Counted from the stretch's first letter, positions 34,838-44,430 are shown. The stretch is DNA of 58,506 bases from Chloroflexota bacterium (GCA_030447245.1 JAUJPG010000020.1:1-58506); one strand, 5' to 3'. Notes: a model not told the origin generated them from the sequence alone. Translations and numbers: made by a program.

Positions 34838-36160
34838 ATGCAAGCTATTCGGGTTGAACGTAGGCAGTCGCTCGACCCTCGGTGGCTCCAGCACCTTACC
34901 CTTCTCGGCGCGGTTGGCTTTCTGTTGAGCTGGGTCGTCGCGGCCCGCCCCGAAGCCGCTCGCCAACTGACGGCAAGCTTCCCGGTCTCCTTCCTGGCGC
35001 CGCCCAGCATGCCGGCTCGGGATTGGCAGCCGGTCCGTGTACCGGTCCGCACGAGCACCGTGCGGGACCCGGCGCCGCCGGCATCGGTGGGTGTGCCGAG
35101 GGTCGCCGAGGAAGGCGCGGGCGTTGCTGCTGTCGCCGCGCAGTTCGGCGAGCAGTGGGTCCAGACGCATCGCCGCACCGTGCTGATGTCGGCGCCCGAA
35201 GACAGCTCCGCCCGCGAGCTGGACGTCCCGCAGTGGAGCTACCTGCGGGTGTTCGAGACGCGGTCGGATGGCTGGCTGCGGGTCGGCTACGGAAGCGACA
35301 CGACGGGCCAGCCGGCCAGTGTGGCGTGGATTCCCTCCTCGGACATTGGTGTCTCCGGTCCGCCACCGCGATTCGTGACCAGCGTGCGCGACGTGCCGCT
35401 GTGGAGCGCCGACGACGCCAGTGCCGAGTCGCTGGCAACTGCCCCGCGGTTCGCGACGTTGGAGCTGGCCGGGGCCGAGCGCAACGGCCGCGCAGCCGTG
35501 CGCCTGGCCGACGGCGAGCAGGCGGATCGGCCGCTGGCGTGGGTCGATTGGGACGCGGTCATCGGCGGCCGCGGTCCGGCCGAGCGCGCCCTGCCGCTGG
35601 CGCGGCCCTTCTCGCCGTTTGCCGGGCAGGTCCAGCTCGATATCCCCTATCGGACCCAGCTTGACGGCAGCATTTCGGCCCAGGCCAACTGTGGGCCGGC
35701 GTCGATCTCGATGGCGCTCGAGTCGTTCGGTATCCGCATCCCGACGGCCCAGGCCCGCGCAATCGCGACCCGTTCGATGGGTATCTTCAGCCCGTGGAGC
35801 GGGACGACGCTGGAGGCGCTTCGCGACGTCGCACGCGCCAACGAGCTCGAAGGGTTGGACCTCCACGAGAACGGTCGCTACAAGCGCTGGACGCTCGACG
35901 ACGTGCGCCGCCACCTGCGGGCTGGTCACCCGGTGATCCCGCAGCTCCGTTACCGGGCGATGCCGGGCCGTGAGTGGACCTGGGCCCGCTTCGATCACTA
36001 CGTCGTGATCAGCGGTATGGTCGGCGACGACTTCATCATCGACGATCCGGTTCCAGAGAATGGCCGCGGCCAGCGCACGATCACCGCGCAGCAGCTCCAG
36101 CGGGCCTGGCAGAGCAGCGATCATCCCGGCGCCGCGCTGGCCGTCGCCAGACCGCTCTAA
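34838..36160 (+). CDS. C39-like cysteine peptidase with SH3-like region
   Basis: The 440-residue protein has one N-terminal membrane helix (LTLLGAVGFLLSWVVAA), an extracellular linker, two SH3-like segments (LRVFETRSDGWLRVGYG; ATLELAGAERNGRAAVRLADG) and a C-terminal Peptidase_C39_2 domain. The catalytic Cys285 lies in QANCGPASISMALESFG, His387 in RFDHYVVISGM, and Asp in FIIDDPV. It may cut peptides or crosslinks at the cell surface. It begins after the phage-like module and its codon use resembles the core genes. No strong ribosome site is seen at ATG 34838. Confidence 0.82.
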   Translation: MQAIRVERRQSLDPRWLQHLTLLGAVGFLLSWVVAARPEAARQLTASFPVSFLAPPSMPARDWQPVRVPVRTSTVRDPAPPASVGVPRVAEEGAGVAAVAAQFGEQWVQTHRRTVLMSAPEDSSARELDVPQWSYLRVFETRSDGWLRVGYGSDTTGQPASVAWIPSSDIGVSGPPPRFVTSVRDVPLWSADDASAESLATAPRFATLELAGAERNGRAAVRLADGEQADRPLAWVDWDAVIGGRGPAERALPLARPFSPFAGQVQLDIPYRTQLDGSISAQANCGPASISMALESFGIRIPTAQARAIATRSMGIFSPWSGTTLEALRDVARANELEGLDLHENGRYKRWTLDDVRRHLRAGHPVIPQLRYRAMPGREWTWARFDHYVVISGMVGDDFIIDDPVPENGRGQRTITAQQLQRAWQSSDHPGAALAVARPL

Positions 36161-36351
36161 CACTCCTCCCTAGCCTTCCCTCCTCCGGTCGCGTGGCGGC
36201 CACACCCACTCCGGACCTGTGACGCCCAGTCAACAGAAGCGCCCGAAACGGCGCGGTCTGATCGTTACGTCCGGCTACGCCTCGGGCGTATGATGGCTGC
36301 CCGCCGCGCGCACAGCCTGGGGGAGACCTGCTCGCGGGGTCGCCGGCGGCG

Positions 36352-38073
36352 ATGTCTTCACCCGAACATCCGCTGCTCGCGCAGTCGTTCTCGGTCGTCG
36401 ACGTCGAGACGACCGGGGCCAGCGCGATCTACGATCGGGTGGTCGAGGTCGCTGTCGTCCGGGTCCAGGGCGGCGAGGTTGCCGACCGATTTGAGGCGCT
36501 GGTCGACCCGCGGATGCCGATCCCGCCGTTCATCACCCGCCTGACCGGGATCGACGGCCGCCTGGTGCGCGGTCGACCGACGTTCGCCGAGCTGGCGCCG
36601 CGAATCCGCGAGGCGCTCGAAGACGGGCCGCTCGTCGCCCACAACGTCGCCTTCGACGAGGCGTTCCTGCGACACGGCTTCAGCCGCGCCGGTCTTCCGC
36701 TGGACCTGCCGCGGCTGTGCACGCTGCGGCTGGCGCGACGCCTTCTGCCGCGGCTACGAAGCCACCGGCTGGACGCGCTGGCCGCACACTTCGGGATCGA
36801 CGTCGGCCGCCGCCACCGGGCTGGATCGGACGCGCAGACGACCGCGCTTGTCTTGCTGCGCCTTCTCCAGGAAGCGGCCGAGCTCGGCATCCGCGAGCCG
36901 GCCCAGCTGGCCCGGCTCCAGGAGCGCGTGGTGACGCGTCACCGGCGCGGCGTGGACGAGAGCGTCCTGGAGACGCTGCCGCCGGGGCCAGGGGTGTACC
37001 TGCTCAAGGATCGGGACGGGCACGTCGTCTACGTCGGCAAGTCGATCCACGTGCGCCAGCGCGTGCGCGAGCACCTGCGCGGCGGTAGCGCGGACCAGCC
37101 CCGTCTGCGTCGGCGCTTGAGCGCCATCGTCGACGTCGACGCGATCGAGACTGGCTCCGAGCTGGAGGCGCTGTTTTTGGAGTCGCGGTTGATCAAGCGC
37201 TACCTGCCAGAAGCCAACCAGCTCCAGCGCAACGACGCCGACTACCCGTTCATTCGGATCGACCTGGCGGACCCGTTCCCGCGGCTGGCGACGACCAGGG
37301 CAGCGCCGACGCCGGAGACGCTGAACTTCGGCCCGTTCCGCCGGCGGGCGACGGCCGCGGCGGCTGTCGATGTTCTCCGCGAGCGGTTCGGGCTGCGCGA
37401 CTGCGAGGAGCCGATCCGGTCGGGTCGCTCGGCCTGCGCGCTGCTGGACATGGGCAAATGTCTGGGCCCCTGCGTCGGAGCGGTCGACCAGCCGACCTAT
37501 CAGGCGGCAGCCGAGCGCGCGGCGGCTGTCCTGGGCGGCCGGGATGGCGGGCTGCTCGACGAGCTGGTCGCCCGTCGCGACGCGCTGGCCGGGGACCTGC
37601 GCTTCGAGGAGGCGGCCCGGTTGCGGGATCGGATCCGCGAGCTGGAGCACATCGTCGGCGTCCAGCGCCGTCTGGAGGCGGTCGCCGAGCGGAACCTGGC
37701 GATCGTCGCGCCCTCGGCGCGGCCCGGAGCGGGGGAGCTGTTCCTGATCCGTGGCGGCCGGCTGGCCAAGCAGCTCACAGTACCCTCGGCAATCCGCCGC
37801 CTGACGCTCCAGCGCGCGCTGGAGCGGACCTTCGGGGACCCGCCCGCGCCGCTGACCCGGGGGACGGTCGACGAGATGCACCTGCTGGACAACTGGCTGC
37901 GCCGCCACACCGAGCGGCTTGCCGTCATCGCGGTCGATCCGAGCATGCCGGTCGGTGCCCTCGACGAGGTCGCCGCGGCGATGCGCGCCGCGCGCCGCGC
38001 GCCGCCGAAGCTGCGCCGACCGAAGCGCCGAGCGGCGGCGACGGCAGCGGTGGTGCCGGCGCGCGCGTCGTAA
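36352..38073 (+). CDS. DnaQ-like exonuclease fused to a UvrC-type GIY-YIG nuclease
   Basis: Residues 1-190 form a DEDD 3'-5' exonuclease: SVVDVETTG (first Asp/Glu), GPLVAHNVAFDEAFL and HRAGSDAQTTALVLL (last Asp). Residues about 205-300 are a GIY-YIG domain, PGPGVYLLKDRDGHVVYVGKSIHVRQRVREHL. The UvrC-like region follows, with EAARLRDRIRELEHI, the UvrB-binding type helix. The two halves together form the known polymerase III epsilon/UvrC-like (Cho-like) fusion found in actinobacteria and others. It probably incises damaged DNA and trims the ends. No strong ribosome site is seen at ATG 36352. A CoA ligase follows 45 bases later. Confidence 0.88.
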   Translation: MSSPEHPLLAQSFSVVDVETTGASAIYDRVVEVAVVRVQGGEVADRFEALVDPRMPIPPFITRLTGIDGRLVRGRPTFAELAPRIREALEDGPLVAHNVAFDEAFLRHGFSRAGLPLDLPRLCTLRLARRLLPRLRSHRLDALAAHFGIDVGRRHRAGSDAQTTALVLLRLLQEAAELGIREPAQLARLQERVVTRHRRGVDESVLETLPPGPGVYLLKDRDGHVVYVGKSIHVRQRVREHLRGGSADQPRLRRRLSAIVDVDAIETGSELEALFLESRLIKRYLPEANQLQRNDADYPFIRIDLADPFPRLATTRAAPTPETLNFGPFRRRATAAAAVDVLRERFGLRDCEEPIRSGRSACALLDMGKCLGPCVGAVDQPTYQAAAERAAAVLGGRDGGLLDELVARRDALAGDLRFEEAARLRDRIRELEHIVGVQRRLEAVAERNLAIVAPSARPGAGELFLIRGGRLAKQLTVPSAIRRLTLQRALERTFGDPPAPLTRGTVDEMHLLDNWLRRHTERLAVIAVDPSMPVGALDEVAAAMRAARRAPPKLRRPKRRAAATAAVVPARAS

Positions 38074-38118
38074 GAGGCCGGTTGCCCCGGCCGTTGACCG
38101 CGAGTACCCTCCTGTCGC

Positions 38119-39690
38119 ATGAACGTCGTTGGGCCGCGCACGTTGGGCCAGGTGCTGGCCGCCAGGGCTCGCGCTACCCCGGACAAAACCTGGCTGCTCT
38201 TCGAGGAGCGGCCGAACGCCGACGCCGCGCCGGTGGTCCGCCAGCTCACCTATGCTGACTTCGAGCAGCAGGTCCAGCGAGCCGCGAACGTCCTAGTCGA
38301 GCTGGGGCTGCGGCCCGGCGACAAGCTGGTCCTGCACCTCGGCAACTGCCCGGAGTTCCTGTTCCTCTGGTTCGGCGCTGCGCGGTGCGGGGCGGTCATC
38401 GTGCCGGTCAACACGCTGTCGTCGCCGGACGAGCTGGAATACCTCGTCAACCATTCGGAGAGCGTCGTCTTCGTCACCGAGCCGAGCGGGCTGCCGCTGG
38501 TGGAGCAGCTGCTGCCGCGCTGCCCGGCCGTCCGGCACGTCCTGGTCTGCCGGACCGACGCGGACCGCGGTCCGGCGCTGGCGTTCAGTCGGCTGCTCGC
38601 CGAGGCATCCGAGACACCGTCGCGGCACGAGCCAGAGCCGCTCGACGTCGTCGCGATCCTGTACACCTCGGGGACGACCAGCAAGCCGAAGGGCTGTTTG
38701 ATCACCCACGCCAACTACGTCCACGTTGGCGAGGCGGTCTCGACAGGGATGGGGCTCGGCCCGGAGGACCGATTTCTGACGGTCCTGCCCTTGTTCCACG
38801 GGAACGCGCAATACTACGCGACGATGTCCGCACTGGTCGTCGGCGGCAGTGTGGCCCTGATGGAGCGCTTTTCCGCGTCGCGCTACTGGGAGCAGGCCGC
38901 GCGCTACGACTGCACGGTCGGCAGCCTGTTCGCCGCGCCGATGCGGATGCTCTTGGCCCAACCGCCGCGGCCGGAGGAGCGTGGTCACCGACTGCGGCTG
39001 GTCATCTTCGCCCAGAACCTGAGCCGGGAGCAGCTTGCCGAGTGGGATGCGCGTTTCGGAGCGCCGTTGATGCAGATCTACGGTATGACGGAGCAGCTTG
39101 GCCACCCGCTGGCGAACCCGTTCGACGGCCCGCGCGACAACATGACCGTCGGCCTCCCGTCGCCCGGCTGGCAGGTGCGGGTGGTCGACGAGAGGGGCCG
39201 CGACGTCCCCGACGGCGAGCCAGGCCAGCTCCTGGTCCGCGGCGAGCCAGGCACGAGCCTGATGCTCGGCTACTTCAAGAACCCGGAGGCGACGGCCGAG
39301 GCGATCCGGGACGGCTGGCTCTGGACTGGCGACAACGTCCGGATCAACGCGAACGGCTACTTCGAGTTCGTCGACCGCGCCAAGGACATGATCAAGCGCT
39401 CAGGCGAGAACGTCGCCGCCGGCGAGGTCGAGGGAGTCTTGAAGGACCACCCGTCCGTCTTCGACGCGGCCGTGATCGGCGTCCCCGACCAGATGCGTGA
39501 CGAGGCGATCAAGGCCTTCGTCGTCCTACGCGAAGGCGCCGCGGCCAGCGAGGCCGAGCTGATCGCCTGGTGTGCCGCTCGCCTCGCAAACTTCCGCGTC
39601 CCCGAGCTCGTCGAGTTCCGCACCGAGCTCCCGCGCACCTCGGTTGGCAAGATCCAGAAGCACCTCCTCCGCGCCGAGCGCGCCGGCTGA
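38119..39690 (+). CDS. AMP-binding acyl-CoA ligase, CaiC-like
   Basis: The 523-residue protein belongs to the ANL superfamily and should activate a carboxylic acid with ATP and load it on CoA. The P-loop is AILYTSGTTSKPKGCLITHANY (near residue 180), followed by the PLFHGNAQYY hinge, QIYGMTEQLGHPLANPF (A5), WLWTGDNVRINANGYFEFVDRAKDMIKRSGENVAAGEVE (A7-A8), and the C-terminal lysine in RTSVGKIQKHLL. The pattern is close to crotonobetaine/carnitine-CoA ligases; the substrate is not certain. It shares no clear operon partner except the nuclease upstream. Confidence 0.85.
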   Translation: MNVVGPRTLGQVLAARARATPDKTWLLFEERPNADAAPVVRQLTYADFEQQVQRAANVLVELGLRPGDKLVLHLGNCPEFLFLWFGAARCGAVIVPVNTLSSPDELEYLVNHSESVVFVTEPSGLPLVEQLLPRCPAVRHVLVCRTDADRGPALAFSRLLAEASETPSRHEPEPLDVVAILYTSGTTSKPKGCLITHANYVHVGEAVSTGMGLGPEDRFLTVLPLFHGNAQYYATMSALVVGGSVALMERFSASRYWEQAARYDCTVGSLFAAPMRMLLAQPPRPEERGHRLRLVIFAQNLSREQLAEWDARFGAPLMQIYGMTEQLGHPLANPFDGPRDNMTVGLPSPGWQVRVVDERGRDVPDGEPGQLLVRGEPGTSLMLGYFKNPEATAEAIRDGWLWTGDNVRINANGYFEFVDRAKDMIKRSGENVAAGEVEGVLKDHPSVFDAAVIGVPDQMRDEAIKAFVVLREGAAASEAELIAWCAARLANFRVPELVEFRTELPRTSVGKIQKHLLRAERAG

Positions 39691-39852
39691 GGCGCCGGGT
39701 GGACACGGCACTGCGTGCCGGCCCGGCTGCTTGGATCGGTGCCATGATGCGCGGTATCGCCGGTCGACCCCAGGTCGACCCGGGCGGCAACGATGTTGAC
39801 CGCATAGCGGCCACCGAGCGCGCGGAGCGGATTCAGGTGGGCGAGGCCCGCG

Positions 39853-40959
39853 TTAGCTGTAGGTGATCACCGAGCGGGCAACCTCGCCGGCCATCATGGC
39901 GCGGTAGGCCTCGTTGATCTCGTCGATCGGGTAGCGCCGGGTGATCAGCTTGTCGAGCGGCAGCTTGCCGGCCATGTACAGATCGAGCAGTCGCGGCATG
40001 TCGTGGTGGGGGCGGGTCGACCCGTAGAAGCTGCCGATCAGGGCCTTCTCCTGCAACACCAGGTCGAACGCGCTGACCGAGACCTCGGCCCCGGCCGGGG
40101 CCACGCCGACCGCGACGGCCGTGCCGCCGCGCCGAACGGCCTGGAAGCATTGGGTCAGCGTCCTGGTAGTGCCGATCGCCTCGAAGGCGTAGTCGACGCC
40201 GCGCTCGTTGGTCAGCGCCTTGACGCGGGCGAGGGTGTCCTCGCGCGAGGCGTCGATCGTGTCGGTCGCACCGAACTCGAGCGACATCTCCAGCTTGTTC
40301 GCGACCAGATCGGCGACGATGATCTTCTCGGCGCCGGTCAACTGCGCTCCCATCACCGTGCTCAGCCCGACGCCGCCGGCCCCGATCACCAGAACGCTGC
40401 TGCCGGGCTCGACGCGGGCGGTGTTGACGACGGCGCCGACGCCGGTCATGACGGCGCAGCCGACCAGCGCCGCGATCTCCAGCGGCGCGTCGTGCCGGAT
40501 CGGGACGACGGCTTCTTCGAGGACGACCGTCCGCTCGCCGAAGCAGGACACGCCGGCGAAGTGCTTGACCTCGTCGCCGCCCTGGGCGCGGTGGAAGCGG
40601 CTGGTGCCGTCTGGCATCCGACCGGTCCAGCGGACCTTCTGGCCTATACCGCACAGCGCCGGGTGGCCGGTGCTGCAATAGTCGCAGCGGCCGCAGGAGG
40701 CCCGGAACAGGAGGATCACGTGGTCGCCGGGCTTCACCGCGGTGACCCCCTCGCCAACCGCCTCGACGACGCCGGCCCCCTCGTGGCCGAGGATAGCCGG
40801 CAGGGTGGCCGGCAGGTCGCCGTTCATGACGTGGTAGTCGCTGTGGCAGACGCCGGCCGCGGCGACCTTGATCGCGACCTCGCCGGCCTTTGGCGGATCG
40901 ACCTCGACCTCGGCGATCTCGAGCGGCTGCTTCGTCTCGTTGAGAATGGCGGCCTTCAT
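39853..40959 (-). CDS. Zinc-dependent alcohol dehydrogenase (class III/MDR type)
   Basis: The 368-residue enzyme oxidises an alcohol with NAD(P)+. The catalytic zinc Cys lies in AAGVCHSDYHVMNGDLP and its second ligand His in LGHEGAGVVEAVG. The structural zinc Cys are in CGRCDYCSTGHPALC. The Rossmann motif is VLVIGAGGVGLSTVMGAQL. Residues GTSRFH and FGERTVVLEEAVV resemble the class III/mycothiol-dependent group. ATG 40959 has GGAG six bases upstream and is preferred to a longer start. It is convergent with the CoA ligase. Confidence 0.9.
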   Translation of the reverse strand: MKAAILNETKQPLEIAEVEVDPPKAGEVAIKVAAAGVCHSDYHVMNGDLPATLPAILGHEGAGVVEAVGEGVTAVKPGDHVILLFRASCGRCDYCSTGHPALCGIGQKVRWTGRMPDGTSRFHRAQGGDEVKHFAGVSCFGERTVVLEEAVVPIRHDAPLEIAALVGCAVMTGVGAVVNTARVEPGSSVLVIGAGGVGLSTVMGAQLTGAEKIIVADLVANKLEMSLEFGATDTIDASREDTLARVKALTNERGVDYAFEAIGTTRTLTQCFQAVRRGGTAVAVGVAPAGAEVSVSAFDLVLQEKALIGSFYGSTRPHHDMPRLLDLYMAGKLPLDKLITRRYPIDEINEAYRAMMAGEVARSVITYS

Positions 40960-41137
40960 CGGACGCTCCAACACCCAGAGTTGGCGGCGCACCGCTGCGC
41001 CTGCCGCGGAGACCACACGATAGCATCGACCACGAGGCGGGGCAATTGACACCAGCGGCCGAAACGCCCTCATGCCGTCACGCTCGGCGCGCCTGCGCCT
41101 GCTACACTGGCGGCCACTCGAGGGTGAGGGTAGCGGG

Positions 41138-41944
41138 ATGATCCTGCAGCGGTTCCGCGGCTCGCTGCTGGTGGTGCGGCAGCCGGATCATGGGATCCAG
41201 AGCGGCGACTTCGCCGAGCACTGGGGCAACGAGTCGACGCCGCCCTTCGAGCCGCGCCGGCCAGTGATCGAGGCCGGCACACGGCACGACAACGGCTGGG
41301 CCGCTTGGGAGGAGCGGCCGTCGATCGACCCGAGTACCGGTCAGCCCTGGCAGTTCCTGCGCCTGACGCCGCACGAGCACGTCCCGCTCTATCGGCGTGG
41401 CATCCGCCAGGCGGCCGAGCACGACCCGTACACCGGGCTGCTGGTCAGCATGCACGGGGCCGGGCTGTACAACGACCGCTACGGCACCTTCCGCCTGGCC
41501 GAGCAGCGCTTCACGCCGACCGAGCGCGAGCTGGTGGACGAGTTCCTCGCCGAGCAGGCGCTGTTCCAGCAGTCGCTAGCCGAGCGCGCGCTGGGGCGCG
41601 AGCTTCACACGCACGTCACCACCGACCCCCAGGTCTGGTACACCTACCTGCTGCTCCAGGTCTGGGACCGGCTCTCGATCCAGTTCGCCTTCCGCCTGGC
41701 GGCCGACGGCGAGATCGGCCCGCTGCCGCGCCCAGACGGCTCCCACGGCGTGCTGCGGATCAAGCAGGCCGGGGAGCTGTCGGTCACTCTGGATCCGTAT
41801 CCGTTCGACGACTCGCCCCGCGTCTTCCCACTGGCCGCCCGCCTGCTGCCGGACCAGCCGTACCACACTCCAGAAGCGTGGCTGGCCGAGCTGGCGGAGG
41901 CGCCAATCACCACGCTCGAGTGCACCGTCCGCCGCCCCGAGTAG
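41138..41944 (+). CDS. DUF3891 family protein
   Basis: The 268-residue protein begins MILQRFRGSLLVVRQPDHGIQSGDFAEHWGN, the DUF3891 signature (an early 'Q.DH...SG..A..WG'), continues AGTRHDNGWAAWEERPSIDPSTGQPWQF, and has a conserved GLLVSMHGAGLY region and a Trp/Tyr-rich middle. The His/Asp/Glu pattern suggests a metal-dependent hydrolase, but no activity is established. A GAGGG site lies upstream of ATG 41138. A TACACT -10-like hexamer is visible near 41103. Confidence 0.8.
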   Translation: MILQRFRGSLLVVRQPDHGIQSGDFAEHWGNESTPPFEPRRPVIEAGTRHDNGWAAWEERPSIDPSTGQPWQFLRLTPHEHVPLYRRGIRQAAEHDPYTGLLVSMHGAGLYNDRYGTFRLAEQRFTPTERELVDEFLAEQALFQQSLAERALGRELHTHVTTDPQVWYTYLLLQVWDRLSIQFAFRLAADGEIGPLPRPDGSHGVLRIKQAGELSVTLDPYPFDDSPRVFPLAARLLPDQPYHTPEAWLAELAEAPITTLECTVRRPE

Positions 41945-42335
41945 CCGGCCGACCGGCGCACCAGCCCGCCATCAACGTTGCACCAACAGGAGCGGGTGGT
42001 CGCTGGCGCCCTGGCGAGGCTTCCGTTGTGGCGCGCGCCGCGAGGATCGCGCCGCGCGGTGGCCCCCGACGCACCAGCGGGCCGTGCCCTGGCGCGCAGC
42101 CGGGAGATTGACGCGTGACTTCCACCGACCAGGGCATCTGACCGAATAAGGGCTTCCACCCGTTCCTCGAGGGCGAGAATCCGTACCCGTGCGTTGAGCC
42201 TGACGGTACCAGCTTCATCGGTCCATCTGTCTCGTCGCACCTCGGAACTGCTCCATTCGGTCGTGATGCCCGGCTCATTGCAGATCCGGTTGTCGCCGCC
42301 TATGCGGGGGCTCACCATCCGCATGACGGGGAACC
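41945..42335. other. Intergenic, no gene recognised
   Basis: About 390 bases between DUF3891 and the FAD oxidoreductase remnant. A minus-strand helical frame (TVRLNARVRILALEERVEALI) near 42150-42230 is visible but too short to assign. Confidence 0.4.
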
Positions 42336-42757
42336 ATGAGCGAAGCGTTAGCTGGTGTCTTGCTCCGACCTGACGACGAGGCATTTCGTCTGCGGTGTTC
42401 TGACTGGAACACTCGGATTGTGCATCAGCCGGACTACGTTGTCATGGCCCGCAGCCCAGAGCACGTGCAGGAAGCCGTGCGCTTCGCAGCGGCTCGCGGC
42501 ATGCCCATCCATGTGCAGGCGACAGGACACGGCGCGCTCGGTGCCTACGACGGGGGCATGCTCATCGATACGTCCGACATCGGCGGCGTCGCGATCGATC
42601 CAGAATGGCAGTGCGCCGTGGTCGGCGCCGGCGTACGATGGCAAGAACTGCTCGACGCGGCGCACGTCCACGGTCTCGCGGGGTTGTCCGGGTCCGCTGC
42701 TTTCGGGGGGTGGTCGGGTACGCGCTCGGCGGCGGGGCAGGTGGGCTGGCGCGGCGG
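42336..42757 (+). pseudogene. FAD-linked oxidoreductase (BBE type), 5' remnant
   Basis: The sequence begins DDEAFRLRCSDWNTRIVHQPDYVVMARSPEHVQEAVRFAAARGMPIHVQATGHGA, the PCMH-type FAD-binding fold. It continues GGMLIDTSDIGGVAIDPEWQCAVVGAGVRWQELLDAAHVHGLAGLSGS, after which a missing base in a six-G run (42705-42710) shifts the frame. The family pattern resumes as VVGYALGGGAGGLARR and then ends abruptly at about 42757 where a metallophosphoesterase read from the other strand begins. About 300 residues of the enzyme (substrate and BBE domains) are absent. Confidence 0.7.
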
Positions 42758-43368
42758 AACTGGACTGCTGCGGGGTCGGCAGTGTCGATCAGGGCCAAGC
42801 AGGCGCGCGGGTCACCGTCCTTGGGCTTGCCGGCGCTGCCGCCGTTGACAAACAGCACCTCGCCTACCTGCTTGACGTAGGGTAGGTGGGTGTGGCCCAT
42901 CACCAGGACGTCTGCGTCGGCACCGCGGGCGATGTTCTCGAGGTGCGGACGGTCTTCGTAGATATACTCGTTGACCCTGCGCGGGCTACCGTGGACCAGC
43001 AGAAATCGCGTGCCGTCGGCCTCGAAGCGGATCTGTGGCTGGAGTGTCCGCAGCCAAGCCTTGTTCTCAGCACCGGTGTGGGCCTTGGTCCAGGCGCAGG
43101 AGAGATCCCCGCGGACCTTGTCGTCGGGCTTGGTGTAGGCGCAGCCGCGGTCATCGCGGTCGAAGCCCGTCCCGTCGTCGTAGTTGCCCTTGACGGTCAG
43201 GATGGCTTCTCGCCGAAGGAGGTCAATCACTTCGTTGGCGAAGGGGGCGTAGCCCACCACATCTCCCAGGCAGTAGACCTGATCCACCTTCTGAGCCTTG
43301 ATGTCATCCAGCACGGCCTGCAGCGCCGGCAGGTTGCTGTGCACGTCGCTGAACATGGCCAGGCGCAT
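42562..43368 (-). CDS. Metallophosphoesterase with foreign C-terminal tail
   Basis: The calcineurin-like core is complete: SDVHSNLPALQAVL (DxH), YCLGDVVGY (GD), VKGNYDDG (GN), RFLLVHGSPR and VMGHTHLP (GHTH). These residues bind two metals. It resembles YfcE-like phosphodiesterases. After AVQFRR the normal ending is lost; about 65 further codons are the antisense of the FAD-oxidoreductase remnant, ending at 42562, so the C-terminus is chimeric. The catalytic residues are all before the junction, so activity may remain. The ATG at 43368 follows AGAGAGGACC. The PiT transporter lies upstream on the same strand. Confidence 0.8.
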   Translation of the reverse strand: MRLAMFSDVHSNLPALQAVLDDIKAQKVDQVYCLGDVVGYAPFANEVIDLLRREAILTVKGNYDDGTGFDRDDRGCAYTKPDDKVRGDLSCAWTKAHTGAENKAWLRTLQPQIRFEADGTRFLLVHGSPRRVNEYIYEDRPHLENIARGADADVLVMGHTHLPYVKQVGEVLFVNGGSAGKPKDGDPRACLALIDTADPAAVQFRRASPPAPPPSAYPTTPRKQRTRTTPRDRGRAPRRAVLAIVRRRRPRRTAILDRSRRRRCRTYR

Positions 43369-43419
43369 CGCTGGTCCTCTCTGCGCAGCTCGCCAGTTCG
43401 ACCCTACGCCCCGCTCGGC

Positions 43420-44430
43420 TCAGGCGCCGCCCCTCAGCGCGCCGACCATGGCCGCAAACAGGTAACCGAACACGATGGTGGCGGGCAGCGTCAGCAGCCA
43501 GGACTGGACGATCTCGCCGACCACGACCCAGCGCACGGTCCGCCGTCCCTGGAGCGTTCCTACTCCGACGATTGCCGAGGTGATGGTGTGGGTGGTGCTG
43601 ACCGGGATCCCCCCTTCTGAGGCCAACTGCAGGACGCTCGCGGCAGCGGTCTCGGCGGCGAAGCCCTGCACGGGGGTCAGCCCGGTCATCCGCATCCCGA
43701 GGGTGCGGATGATCCGCCAACCGCCCGCGGCGACGCCGAGCCCCGCGACGACTGCCACGCTGAGGATCACCCAGAGCGGCACCTCGACGGTCGTCCACCC
43801 GAAGTACACCGCCAGCGCCAAGGTGAGGACACCCATCGGTTTCTGCGCATCGTTACGCCCGTGGCTGAAGGCCATGTAGACCGCCGAGCACCGCTGGAGG
43901 AGTGTAAAGACCCAGATCGCCCGCGAGCGCGGCACGCCTTGGACCAGGTAGTAGACAGCGGTCAGCAGGACCATCCCACCGCCAAAGCCCAACAGCGGTG
44001 AGATGACAATCGCCGCCAGGACCGGCAGCAGACTCTGCCACTGCACGCCCTGCCAGCCGGCGAAGAAGAGGCCGACCCCGACGATGGCCCCGATCAGCCC
44101 GTGCGTCTCGCTGACTGGGATGCCCCAGCGGTAGGTGATCAGGCTCCAGGTCATCGCCCCGAAGAGCGCGGCCACGACCGCGCCCTGCGTGAGCACCTCC
44201 GGTGCCACGATGCCCCTGCCGATCGTCAGCGCCACCGCCGTCCCGGTCAACGCTCCGAGCAACTCGAAGACGGCTCCGACGAGCACGGCCTGCGTCGGCG
44301 TGAAGGCGCGCGTGCCGACCGCCGTGGCGATGGCGTTGGCGGCGTCGGTGAACCCCCCAACGAAGGCGTACACGTAGGAGAGCGCGACCGCGAACACGAA
44401 GATCAGGAACGCTGCGTCCCAGCCTGGCAT
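43420..44430 (-). CDS. PiT-family inorganic phosphate transporter
   Basis: The 336-residue membrane protein has the internal duplication of PiT carriers: GGFTDAANAIATAVGTRAF and WGIPVSETHGLIGAIVG in the first half, and FSHGRNDAQKPMGVLTLAL and EGGIPVSTTHTITSAIVGVG in the second. It imports phosphate with H+ or Na+, and related proteins also carry arsenate. The ATG at 44430 has AGGAGG upstream. It is read in the same direction as the ArsR-type gene 100 bases upstream, which could link it to arsenic or metal response. Confidence 0.88.
   Translation of the reverse strand: MPGWDAAFLIFVFAVALSYVYAFVGGFTDAANAIATAVGTRAFTPTQAVLVGAVFELLGALTGTAVALTIGRGIVAPEVLTQGAVVAALFGAMTWSLITYRWGIPVSETHGLIGAIVGVGLFFAGWQGVQWQSLLPVLAAIVISPLLGFGGGMVLLTAVYYLVQGVPRSRAIWVFTLLQRCSAVYMAFSHGRNDAQKPMGVLTLALAVYFGWTTVEVPLWVILSVAVVAGLGVAAGGWRIIRTLGMRMTGLTPVQGFAAETAAASVLQLASEGGIPVSTTHTITSAIVGVGTLQGRRTVRWVVVGEIVQSWLLTLPATIVFGYLFAAMVGALRGGA

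Noticed and set aside
39691..39852. Small hairpin (CGGCAC...GTGCCG) between the convergent CoA ligase and dehydrogenase genes
   Set aside because: The stem is only six base pairs and lacks a U-tract; not enough for a terminator call.
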